Shown piece after piece: positions 7,829 to 15,939 of a stretch of 64,000 nt of DNA. The first letter of the stretch is position 1. Each line of letters opens with the position of its first letter. Origin of the DNA: an uncultured Alphaproteobacteria bacterium (GTDB lineage: Bacteria; Pseudomonadota; Alphaproteobacteria; RF32; CAG-239); NCBI GenBank assembly GCA_910577095.1, contig CAJTLY010000001.1:64314-128313 (forward strand), read 5' to 3'. The notes beneath the pieces are model-generated. The model did not search any database. It was not told the origin of the DNA and saw only the letters and a program-made list of their open reading frames with translations. The position numbers and the translations under genes are program-made.

Positions 7829-9703
7829 TTAATCGGCTAAGCCGAGCAAACGGTATTTTACCCGTACGTCATAATTTTTGCCATAGCTGTCGATCAAGGC
7901 AGATGCGGCTTGTTGGGTAAGATCGAGGTTAAGACGGCGTGTCAAAATCTCCATATCCTGATCAGACAATTGACGTGCATCGGCATCGCGATCTGCAACG
8001 GCAACGATATGACGATTGCCGAGATTGATCAGTTTTGGGGTGCCGATCGTTTCATTAAACAATTCCAGCATTTGCGGCTGTCCCAGATCGGCGAAGTTTT
8101 CGCTGCGTGAAAGCGGTTCGGTTGTTGTTACCTTGAGGTTATACCGACCGGCAACATCATCCATCGAATCACCGCTGTCCAGATCATGGATAACGTCATT
8201 GATAATTTCCTGTGCGATTGCGGCTTTTTCGTTTTCTTGCCACATTTGGCGGATTTTCGGCAACGCTTTTTCCATTTCCTGCGGGTGGCTGTCGGTTATG
8301 GCGTCAACTTTTACGAAAACAAAGCCGTCGTCGGTTTCTACCGCCTGCGAAATTTCACCCTGATTATACGAAAAGACAGCGTCGATAAAATCGTTGTTGG
8401 TCAGCAAGCCGGTATGCGCACCCGGCAGAGAAGCGGCGTCGCCGGCTTCGTTGAGGCCTTTGACGCGATAGGTGGCAAGTCCCATTTGCGCGGCGATTTC
8501 ATCCAACGAAGAACCGGCACCGATTTTATCTTCAATTTGATTAATCAGGTCATAGGCCGTTTCATACACTTTTTCCTTGGCCAACGTTTCGGCAATTGTT
8601 TTTCTGACTTTGGCTTCGTCCTGTTTGGAACCGGCTTTGATGTCGGTTACTTTCATAAGGTGCCAGCCGAAATCCGATTGCAGGGGGCCGACGGTTTCGT
8701 TGTTTTCGGCAGCAAAAACGGCACTGCCGGTTTCGCCGATCAGCATATCTTCGGCCACATATTCGAGGTTGGTTTCTTCGTCGGTCTGACCGGCTTTTTC
8801 CCGGGCAACCTTATAAAAATCTTCTCCGGCGTCAAGAGCTTTTTTGGCCGCTGCGGCATCTTCTTCCGATGCAAACACCATTTGCAGAACGTTACGGGTT
8901 TCCGGCGTAACAAACTGATTGAGATTTTCTTTATAATACCGGTCGATTTCTTCTTCGCTGATGACGGCATGAGCGGCAACGTCATCTATTGACAGCAACA
9001 GAAATTCGGCATCGCGGGTTTCCGGATCGGTGAATTCAATGCTGAAATCGTCATAATATTGTTTAATCTCATCATCGGAAATCTCACGGTCGACCGTTAC
9101 ATCATTGTCATTTACGGTTACGTATTTAAAAACCTTGCGTTGGGCTTCGGCCGCTGCGGCATATTTCTTCAATACCGACGGGACGTTAAAACCGCTGACC
9201 GGATTTTGTACCAGATATTGTTTTTTCAGATCCTGGCGGATGGTATCAATGTATTGCTGTTCGCTCCAGTTGGACGAAGAAAGGAAATATTTGAGACGTT
9301 CACGGCTGAATTTTCCGTTTTCATCCAAAAACTGAACCTGAGAAAAGATGATGTTGCGAATCAACGTGTCGCTGACCGAAACTTTGTTTTTGGCGGCCGT
9401 TTCTTCGACAATCATCGAATTGAGGTCTCTTTGAACCAGTCCGGCAAGCATGGCATTGCGGATTTCATCGGTAATTTCGACGTCGCCGAAAATTTTCTGG
9501 GCGGTGCGAATTTCTCGATCCAGCTGTTGGTTGATGTCGAACTGACTGATTTTACGGTCATTTACCTTGATCACGGTGCGGTTGCCGGCTGCACTGTTAA
9601 TATATCCGGAAACGCCGAACAACGACATAAAGCTCAGGGCGGTTAAAATCAGAATGGCTTTTGCAGCCCATGAATCTTGTGCTTTGCGTAATTTGGTAAT
9701 CAT
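7829..9703 (-). CDS. ppiD: SurA/PpiD-type peptidyl-prolyl isomerase, inner-membrane periplasmic chaperone
   Basis: 624 residues, as expected for PpiD. A short cytoplasmic N-terminus is followed by one membrane anchor (about residues 16-36, AILILTALSFMSLFGVSGYI). The SurA-like N-terminal region spans about 40-200, and a parvulin-type PPIC region spans about 255-360 with FGWHLMKVTDI near its end. It assists folding of proteins leaving the Sec translocon. It is divergent from tpiA with a roughly 150-bp AT-rich intergenic region that must hold both promoters. The secG gene lies two genes away on the other strand. Confidence 0.9.
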   Translation of the reverse strand: MITKLRKAQDSWAAKAILILTALSFMSLFGVSGYINSAAGNRTVIKVNDRKISQFDINQQLDREIRTAQKIFGDVEITDEIRNAMLAGLVQRDLNSMIVEETAAKNKVSVSDTLIRNIIFSQVQFLDENGKFSRERLKYFLSSSNWSEQQYIDTIRQDLKKQYLVQNPVSGFNVPSVLKKYAAAAEAQRKVFKYVTVNDNDVTVDREISDDEIKQYYDDFSIEFTDPETRDAEFLLLSIDDVAAHAVISEEEIDRYYKENLNQFVTPETRNVLQMVFASEEDAAAAKKALDAGEDFYKVAREKAGQTDEETNLEYVAEDMLIGETGSAVFAAENNETVGPLQSDFGWHLMKVTDIKAGSKQDEAKVRKTIAETLAKEKVYETAYDLINQIEDKIGAGSSLDEIAAQMGLATYRVKGLNEAGDAASLPGAHTGLLTNNDFIDAVFSYNQGEISQAVETDDGFVFVKVDAITDSHPQEMEKALPKIRQMWQENEKAAIAQEIINDVIHDLDSGDSMDDVAGRYNLKVTTTEPLSRSENFADLGQPQMLELFNETIGTPKLINLGNRHIVAVADRDADARQLSDQDMEILTRRLNLDLTQQAASALIDSYGKNYDVRVKYRLLGLAD

Positions 9704-9856
9704 TTTAAATTATGTCCTGCAGATTTTACTTAAATTATTAAACTAAGCATAGAATATAATAGATTTCTTAATATATGCAATTGCAAAATATTAGTGTTGA
9801 AAAGTTTTTTTTAGTATGCTAATTTTGCGACAACGTAAACATTTGAGGAAAAAATA

Positions 9857-10615
9857 ATGGCTAGAAAAATTATGATTGCCGGCAACTGGAAAATGAACGG
9901 TCTCTCCGAAGACGGAGTTGCTCTTGCCAAAGCGGTTGCCGCCGGTGTAAAGGAAATGGGGAAACCTGCCTGCGAATTTTTGGTATGCCCGCCTTTTACG
10001 TTGCTGTATCAGGTAAAAAAAGCGCTTCGCGGCGCCAAAGTCGCGCTGGGCGCACAAGACGCTCATTTTGCGGTTAAGGGTGCCCATACCGGTGATATCA
10101 GCCCGCTGATGCTCAAAGATCTCGGATGCACTTATGTCATCCTCGGCCATTCCGAACGCCGCGCCGACCATTTTGAAACCAACGAACTGGTTGCCAAAAA
10201 GGCAGCCGCCGTTTACGAGGCCGGTTTGAAAACAGTCATTTGCATCGGCGAAACCGAACAGCAGCGCGAAGAGGGCAAAACCATCGACGTTTGTTCTGCT
10301 CAGATTATGGGCTCGGTTCCGGAAAATGCCGACGCTTCCAACACCGTAATTGCCTATGAACCGGTTTGGGCGATCGGAACCGGCAAAACGCCGACCGCGG
10401 CCGACGTCGAAGAAGTTCATGCCGCCGTACGCAAAGTTCTGGCCCAAAAACTGGGAAAGGCAACCGCCAACAAAATGCGCATTTTATACGGCGGATCGGT
10501 CAAGCCCTCCAACGCCAAAGAATTTTTGTCATTGCCCGATGTTGACGGTGCCCTGATCGGCGGCGCCAGCCTGAAGGCCGAAGATTTTCTGGCAATTGCC
10601 AAGTCTGTTTGTTAA
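9857..10615 (+). CDS. tpiA: triosephosphate isomerase
   Basis: 252 residues, normal length. It interconverts dihydroxyacetone phosphate and glyceraldehyde-3-phosphate. The N-terminal AGNWKMNG, the catalytic-His segment VILGHSERR, the catalytic-Glu segment YEPVWAIGTG and the phosphate-binding GGSVKP and GGASL are all intact. TGAGGAAA precedes the ATG. It leads a tpiA-secG arrangement 27 bases apart that is common in alphaproteobacteria. Confidence 0.98.
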   Translation: MARKIMIAGNWKMNGLSEDGVALAKAVAAGVKEMGKPACEFLVCPPFTLLYQVKKALRGAKVALGAQDAHFAVKGAHTGDISPLMLKDLGCTYVILGHSERRADHFETNELVAKKAAAVYEAGLKTVICIGETEQQREEGKTIDVCSAQIMGSVPENADASNTVIAYEPVWAIGTGKTPTAADVEEVHAAVRKVLAQKLGKATANKMRILYGGSVKPSNAKEFLSLPDVDGALIGGASLKAEDFLAIAKSVC

Positions 10616-10642
10616 AACAAAATAATAGAGGATTATAAAATA

Positions 10643-10984
10643 ATGAGTACGGTTTTATTAGTAGTACATTTGCTGGTGGCCATTTTTCTGGTTGCCCTGA
10701 TTCTGTTGCAGCGTTCCGGCGGCGGTGCGTTGGACGGTTTGGGCGGCGGCAGCGGTGCCGGCAATTTTTTGACTGCCCGCGGTACCGGAAATCTGTTGAC
10801 CCGTTTAACGGCGATCATGGCAACGATTTTTTTTCTGACCAGCCTTTCGTTGTCTCTTTATTATAAAGATCACGGTAAAGTTGCCGCTCAGTCGATTTTG
10901 GACAAGCCGGCCGCCGAAGCTTCGGTGCCGGCAGAACCCGCACCGGCTCCCGAGGCACCCAGCGCACCGGTTGCAGAGAAATAA
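10643..10984 (+). CDS. secG: preprotein translocase subunit SecG
   Basis: 113 residues. There are two membrane segments (about 3-22 and 54-76) separated by the family's conserved stretch LLQRSGGGALDGLGGGSG, with a Pro/Ala/Glu-rich C-terminal tail as in other alphaproteobacterial SecG proteins. It is the accessory subunit of SecYEG. AGAGGA lies upstream of the ATG. It lies between tpiA and pyrG. Confidence 0.93.
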   Translation: MSTVLLVVHLLVAIFLVALILLQRSGGGALDGLGGGSGAGNFLTARGTGNLLTRLTAIMATIFFLTSLSLSLYYKDHGKVAAQSILDKPAAEASVPAEPAPAPEAPSAPVAEK

Positions 10985-11011
10985 GCCGACAATGATGAGT
11001 TCAACCGATTT

Positions 11012-11040
11012 AAGGGCACCTTTTTGACAAGGTGCCCTTG
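11012..11040 (+). terminator. stem-loop between secG and pyrG
   Basis: AAGGGCACC and its complement form a strong 9-bp stem with a loop of about 9 bases, but no run of T follows. It may act as a Rho-dependent pause, an mRNA-stabilising hairpin or an attenuator for pyrG. Confidence 0.45.
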
Positions 11041-11062
11041 TCACTTTAAAATATACGGGAAT

Positions 11063-12715
11063 ATGACTGAAATGACTGAAAAAGCAAATCCGAAAACCAA
11101 ATTTATTTTTATTACCGGCGGCGTCGTCTCATCCCTCGGCAAAGGGCTGGCGTCGGCCTCGTTGGCGGCACTGTTGCAGGCGCGCGGTTTTAAGGTGCGG
11201 CTGCGTAAGCTTGATCCTTATCTCAATGTGGATCCGGGAACGATGAATCCGTGTCAGCACGGCGAAGTTTTTGTTACCGACGACGGTACCGAAGCCGACC
11301 TTGATCTGGGGCATTACGAACGTTTTTCCGGAATTCCGGCTACCCGGCACGACAGTGTCACTTCCGGAAAAATTTATCAGCGGGTTCTCGACCGCGAACG
11401 CCGCGGTGATTATCTCGGTGCCACCATTCAAGTCATTCCCCATGTGACCAACGAAATCAAAAACTTTATCCTTTCCGATCTGGAGGACGAAGATTTTGTA
11501 TTGTGTGAAATCGGCGGTACGGTGGGAGATATTGAAGGACAGCCGTATCTGGAGACGATCCGTCAGCTGGCTTACGAATTGGGGCGCGAACATACGATGT
11601 TTGTTCATCTGACGTTGCTGCCTTATATTCCCACCGCCGGCGAGCTGAAAACCAAACCGACGCAGCATTCGGTCAAACAGCTTCAGGAATACGGGATTCA
11701 GCCGGATATTCTGCTGTGCCGCTCTCAGGTGGAGATTCCGCAAAACGAAAAACGAAAGATCGCTCTGTTTTGCAATGTCCGTGAGGAGAGGGTGATTGCG
11801 GCGCTGGACGCAAAGTCAATCTATCATGTTCCGATGGCTTATTCGTGCGAAGGTCTGGACAACGAAGTCTGTAAATATTTCGGCCTTGAAGCGCCGGCCG
11901 CCGATTTGAGCAAATGGGAACATATCGCCGATGTGATGGAAAATCCGGAAGGTGAGGTCAAAATAGCCGTTGTCGGCAAATATCAATTGCTGGAAGCTTA
12001 CAAGTCTTTGAACGAAGCGTTGACTCACGGCGGTATTGCCAACCGGTTTAAAGTGAAAATCAAGTGGATTGACGCCGAGGAAATCGAAAAACACGGCGCC
12101 GATCAATATTTATCGGACGTCGGCGGCATCTTGGTACCGGGAGGATTCGGCAGCCGCGGCACCGAAGGAAAAATTGCCGCTGCCCGTTATGCACGCGAGC
12201 ACAATATTCCTTATTTGGGAATTTGTTTCGGTATGCAAATGGCTGTGATCGAAACCTTGCGTCATGTTGCCGGAATTGCAAACGCCAACAGTACCGAACT
12301 TTCTTCCGATTGCGAACCAGTGGTCGGTCTGATGACGGAGTGGGACAAGGAAGGCGCGCGCCAAATACGTGCCAAAGACGGAGATTTGGGCGGAACAATG
12401 CGGCTGGGAGCTTATCCCTGCGTTCTGCAACCGGGATCTAAAGCCTTTGATGTCTATGGACAAAAAGAGATCAGCGAACGCCATCGTCACCGCTATGAAG
12501 TGAATATTAAATATGAAGCTTTACTTAAAAAATCGGGTATGCTAATAACAGGTAAATCACCGGACGGAAAACTTCCGGAAATAGTAGAACGGCCGGAGCA
12601 TCCCTGGTTTGTCGCCGTTCAGTTTCATCCTGAACTGAAATCAAAGCCGTTTGCGCCGCACCCGTTATTTGTGGCTTTTGTAAAAGCAGCAATTGACAAC
12701 AGCCGTCTTTTGTAA
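11063..12715 (+). CDS. pyrG: CTP synthase (glutamine-hydrolysing)
   Basis: 550 residues. The amidoligase domain opens with the P-loop ITGGVVSSLGKG. The C-terminal class I glutaminase carries the nucleophile in GICFGMQ and the catalytic His/Glu in FHPE. It makes CTP from UTP. The start at 11063 is favoured over the upstream frame extension to 11024, which lies within the preceding hairpin, and over ATG 11072. It follows secG by 78 bases. Confidence 0.97.
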   Translation: MTEMTEKANPKTKFIFITGGVVSSLGKGLASASLAALLQARGFKVRLRKLDPYLNVDPGTMNPCQHGEVFVTDDGTEADLDLGHYERFSGIPATRHDSVTSGKIYQRVLDRERRGDYLGATIQVIPHVTNEIKNFILSDLEDEDFVLCEIGGTVGDIEGQPYLETIRQLAYELGREHTMFVHLTLLPYIPTAGELKTKPTQHSVKQLQEYGIQPDILLCRSQVEIPQNEKRKIALFCNVREERVIAALDAKSIYHVPMAYSCEGLDNEVCKYFGLEAPAADLSKWEHIADVMENPEGEVKIAVVGKYQLLEAYKSLNEALTHGGIANRFKVKIKWIDAEEIEKHGADQYLSDVGGILVPGGFGSRGTEGKIAAARYAREHNIPYLGICFGMQMAVIETLRHVAGIANANSTELSSDCEPVVGLMTEWDKEGARQIRAKDGDLGGTMRLGAYPCVLQPGSKAFDVYGQKEISERHRHRYEVNIKYEALLKKSGMLITGKSPDGKLPEIVERPEHPWFVAVQFHPELKSKPFAPHPLFVAFVKAAIDNSRLL

Positions 12716-12746
12716 TTAACTGGTAAAAAATAAAAGTAAAGGAACT

Positions 12747-13289
12747 ATGAGAAATAAACTTCTGACTATCGCGTGTCTGGCTCTGTCCGTGTCGTCGGCA
12801 CAGGCCGGAACTGTCGGCGATTTTTTCCATCGTGCCGCCGATAATGCAAAATATGCTTTTTCCTGTGGCAACAACGACCTCTATGTACCGATAAGAACAT
12901 GGCATAACCGCTTGTTTTACGATAAGGAACATATTGATAAATACAATGAAGAACCGTGGGGAATCGGTTTCGGACGCAGTGTCTGGGACGGCAACGAATG
13001 GCACGGCGTTTATGCGATGGGCTTTAAAGATTCTAACTCTTATTTGGAAACAATTGCCGGGTACGCCTATCTGTACAATTGGGGAATCGGCGATTCCGAA
13101 GATTGGAAAGTCGGTGTCGGCTATACGCTTAGCCTGACCCAGCGGCACGAATATAAGTATATCCCGGTTCCGCTGCCGTTGCCGATTGCCGGTGTCTCTT
13201 ATCAACGGTTTTCTATACAGGCGGCCTACGTTCCCGGAATTAAAAACGACGGCAATGTTTTGTTTGCCTGGATGAGATGGTCATTTTAA
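12747..13289 (+). CDS. pagP: PagP-type lipid A palmitoyltransferase
   Basis: 180 residues. A signal peptide (about 1-20, ending AQA) is followed by a small eight-stranded outer-membrane barrel. NDLYVPIRTWHNRLFYDKE, EEPWGIGFG, YAMGFKDS and the C-terminal NVLFAWMRWSF match the remembered E. coli PagP pattern. The catalytic His (TWH) and Asp-Ser (KDS) are present. The enzyme moves a palmitate from phospholipid to lipid A. It is followed 25 bases later by kdsA, so two LPS genes may be co-transcribed. AAAGGAACT precedes the ATG. Confidence 0.93.
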   Translation: MRNKLLTIACLALSVSSAQAGTVGDFFHRAADNAKYAFSCGNNDLYVPIRTWHNRLFYDKEHIDKYNEEPWGIGFGRSVWDGNEWHGVYAMGFKDSNSYLETIAGYAYLYNWGIGDSEDWKVGVGYTLSLTQRHEYKYIPVPLPLPIAGVSYQRFSIQAAYVPGIKNDGNVLFAWMRWSF

Positions 13290-13314
13290 CTTCTAAACTC
13301 AAAAGGAAATTCTT

Positions 13315-14157
13315 ATGGAAAATCAAAAAACGATTAAAATAGGCAATTTTGAAATCGGTAATAAGCTGCCGCTTGCCATTATTGCCGGTCCGTGCCAGAT
13401 CGAAAGCCGTCAGCATGCGGTTGATATCGCCGGTGCCATGGTGGAAATCACCAACGCCCTTGGCATTAATTATATCTTTAAGGCCTCGTATGACAAAGCC
13501 AACCGTACTTCGCTCAGATCGCCGCGAGGCGTCGGAATTGACGAAGGAATGCGGACTTTTGCCGAAATCAAGAAATTGTACGGCTGCCCGATTTTAACCG
13601 ACGTTCACGAAACGGCGCAATGTGCTATCGCCGCCGAGCAGGCTGACGTTTTGCAAATTCCCGCATTTTTATGTCGGCAGACCGATTTGGTGGTTGCCGC
13701 CGCCGAAACCGGAAAAGTCGTTAATATTAAAAAAGGGCAGTTTTTGGCACCGTGGGACATGAAAAATCTGGTTATGAAATCGGTTGACAGCGGCAATCCC
13801 AACGTTTGTATCACCGAGCGCGGCACCAGCTTCGGCTACAATACGCTGGTTACCGATATGCGAGCTTTTCCGCAAATGGCCAAAGACACGGGCTGTCCGA
13901 TTATTTTTGACGCCACGCATTCGGTTCAGCAGCCGGGCGGTTTGGGCGGTTGTTCTGGCGGTCAGCGCGAGTTTGCGCCGGTACTGGCGCGGGCGGCGGT
14001 TGCAGTCGGCGTTGCCGCGGTTTTCATCGAAACACACGAAAACCCGGACAAGGCGCTCTCGGACGGCCCCAATACCATCGCTTTGAAAGATATGAAAAGA
14101 GTTATTTCAGAGTTGATGGCTTATGACAAGGTAACAAAAAGCTTAATTTCTGAATAA
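13315..14157 (+). CDS. kdsA: 3-deoxy-8-phosphooctulonate (KDO-8-P) synthase
   Basis: 280 residues. It condenses PEP and arabinose-5-phosphate in the KDO pathway of LPS. The conserved AGPCQIES, KASYDKANRTS, LTDVHE, IKKGQFLAPWD and FDATHSVQQPGG segments are all intact. The Cys in AGPCQ is compatible with a metal-dependent type. AAAGGAAA lies before the start. A strong terminator follows. Confidence 0.97.
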   Translation: MENQKTIKIGNFEIGNKLPLAIIAGPCQIESRQHAVDIAGAMVEITNALGINYIFKASYDKANRTSLRSPRGVGIDEGMRTFAEIKKLYGCPILTDVHETAQCAIAAEQADVLQIPAFLCRQTDLVVAAAETGKVVNIKKGQFLAPWDMKNLVMKSVDSGNPNVCITERGTSFGYNTLVTDMRAFPQMAKDTGCPIIFDATHSVQQPGGLGGCSGGQREFAPVLARAAVAVGVAAVFIETHENPDKALSDGPNTIALKDMKRVISELMAYDKVTKSLISE

Positions 14158-14190
14158 GCTGCCGCGAACCTATGACGTACAAAGCATAAA

Positions 14191-14224
14191 AAAAGCTTCG
14201 GTTATTTCTAACCGAAGCTTTTTT
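14191..14224. terminator. bidirectional terminator between kdsA and a - strand membrane protein
   Basis: A 14-bp stem from AAAAGCTTCGGTTA and its complement has a TTTC loop, with A-runs and T-runs on both flanks, between convergent genes. Confidence 0.93.
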
Positions 14225-14230
14225 ACAGTT

Positions 14231-14566
14231 TTACCTTCTAGGCCTAAATATAGGTTCGAGGATAAATGCAACAACATTTACCCCAAAGATCATCCAAAGT
14301 GCCGCATCTTCAATTCCGCTCATCTTTAGCATAATCACCATCAAGACATCTACGACGGCCATTAAAAACCAGTGACCCCAAAAATATAGGGGGGTAGGCA
14401 TGTCTTCTCCTTCTGCTTCGTGGAAACATGGAGAGATTAAGATGATCAGTCCGATTATGAAGAAAAGCAGCATGGACACTAAAGGATTTTCTTCGAAATT
14501 GTCAACCAGTCCTATCAGGGCACCTGATCCTATTAGATTGATAACCCACAAGAAAACTGTTTTCAT
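14231..14566 (-). CDS. small integral membrane protein (paralogue of the next gene)
   Basis: 111 residues with about four hydrophobic segments and an N-terminus MKTVFLWVINLIGSGALIGLVDNF. It shares start, length and layout with the 122-aa product encoded about 170 bases upstream (MKTISLLIANFVGSAILTDFM), so the pair looks like an old tandem duplication. No conserved catalytic motif is visible and I do not recognise the family. Confidence 0.7.
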   Translation of the reverse strand: MKTVFLWVINLIGSGALIGLVDNFEENPLVSMLLFFIIGLIILISPCFHEAEGEDMPTPLYFWGHWFLMAVVDVLMVIMLKMSGIEDAALWMIFGVNVVAFILEPIFRPRR

Positions 14567-14684
14567 GATTATAGAGATTAATTGTTTCCAGAAAAATTAT
14601 TTACTACCGTTATATTAAAGACTTCTGTCAAAATTGTCAATATTTTTATAAGGCTGTTTAACAAAAAAAGAAAAGAATAAAACA

Positions 14685-14716
14685 AAAAGTCCGGTGTTTA
14701 AAACATCCGGACTTTT
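14685..14716 (-). terminator. terminator downstream of the 14734-15102 gene
   Basis: AAAGTCCGG and CCGGACTTT pair around a short inner stem, and the minus strand continues into a T-run. Confidence 0.85.
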
Positions 14717-14733
14717 GTAAAGAGAGAGAAAGG

Positions 14734-15102
14734 TCAAAGCGGCTTTTGCGGTTGTTTGGGCGAATTGTCATCATCGGACGGGGAAATCATAATTCCGTCG
14801 ATAACCCAATACACGAAAGCGTTCAACAGTGCCAGAACGACGACTGTGGCGGTAAAGGACATCAGGCCTGCGTCTTCTTTAAGAAGCAGAGTGTCCATAA
14901 TCAGCAATACCGATCCGGTAAAAACATAATACCAGCCGCAGCGCTCGCGTTCGTTGTGTGACCACGCCAAATAGGAGATGACGGCAACAATCGCCAAAAC
15001 AACCATAAGCTTGGTGACGTCACAGTCGTGAAAATACCCCATAAAATCAGTCAGAATTGCCGAACCGACGAAGTTGGCAATCAACAAAGAAATGGTTTTC
15101 AT
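14734..15102 (-). CDS. small integral membrane protein (paralogue of the previous gene)
   Basis: 122 residues with four predicted membrane segments and a polar C-terminal tail rich in Asp, Pro and Gln. The N-terminus and hydrophobic pattern resemble the 111-aa neighbour. The gene has its own terminator and is divergent from recO, separated by about 110 AT-rich bases. The function is unknown. Confidence 0.7.
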   Translation of the reverse strand: MKTISLLIANFVGSAILTDFMGYFHDCDVTKLMVVLAIVAVISYLAWSHNERERCGWYYVFTGSVLLIMDTLLLKEDAGLMSFTATVVVLALLNAFVYWVIDGIMISPSDDDNSPKQPQKPL

Positions 15103-15214
15103 ATCATGAATAATTTAATTAATTGTTTTTTGAGTAGCTTCATCGTACGGTTTTTATTGCAATAAGTCAAGACTGTCGTTAATATAAATTCGATTTAATT
15201 TGACGGATTAAAAA

Positions 15215-15931
15215 ATGCAGTTTAATGACGAAGGGTATATTGTTGCCGTGCGCCGCTACGGAGAAAATTCTTTGATTGTCAATGTGATAAGCAAAGAACA
15301 CGGTCTGATCGGCGGTTTTGTCAAGGGCGGCGGCAGCAAAAAAAATGTCGGCGTTTATCAAATTGGCAATCAGATAAGCTTTGAAGCCTATGCCCGAATT
15401 GAAGAAAATATGCTGACGCTCAAAACGGAACTGCTGGCACCGGTTGCGGTCAATTTTATGTCATCTCCCGCCAAACTGGCGGCTCTGTCTTCTTTATGTG
15501 CGCTTTGTCTGAGTTGTTTGCCGGAAAAAGAAAATTTAGAGCGTTTTTATTATTACATCGACAGTTTTTTTCAGCTTATAAATCAAGAAAACTGGATAAC
15601 TCATTATTGTTTCTTTGAATTTTACCTTTTGGAATATTTGGGCATTGGGCTGGACCTTTCCGAATGCGCCGCAACCGGAAGTCGCGAAAATCTGGCTTAC
15701 GTCTCTCCGAAAAGCGGGCGGGCAGTCTGCCGGGAGTCGGGAGAAATCTATGCGTCGCGCCTGTATGCCTATCCGCATTTTATTGTGGATAAAAATTATT
15801 TTCCGACCCCGCGCGAGATGGCGGATTTGTTGAAAATGACAGCTTTTTTTCTTTCTAAAAACTTTTTTCAAACACATGGCTTGAAATTCCCGAGAAACCG
15901 TGCTAATTTGCTGGAAAACTTAGATCTATAA
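15215..15931 (+). CDS. recO: DNA repair protein RecO
   Basis: 238 residues. The N-terminal OB-fold segment reads GYIVAVRRYGENSLIVNVISKEHGLIGGFVKGG in two parts, and the C-terminal helical domain carries several Cys (CALCLSC near residue 93). It helps load RecA with RecR/RecF. It is 8 bases upstream of parC and probably co-transcribed. There is no clear Shine-Dalgarno before the ATG at 15215. Confidence 0.88.
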   Translation: MQFNDEGYIVAVRRYGENSLIVNVISKEHGLIGGFVKGGGSKKNVGVYQIGNQISFEAYARIEENMLTLKTELLAPVAVNFMSSPAKLAALSSLCALCLSCLPEKENLERFYYYIDSFFQLINQENWITHYCFFEFYLLEYLGIGLDLSECAATGSRENLAYVSPKSGRAVCRESGEIYASRLYAYPHFIVDKNYFPTPREMADLLKMTAFFLSKNFFQTHGLKFPRNRANLLENLDL

Positions 15932-15939
15932 GAGAAAAA

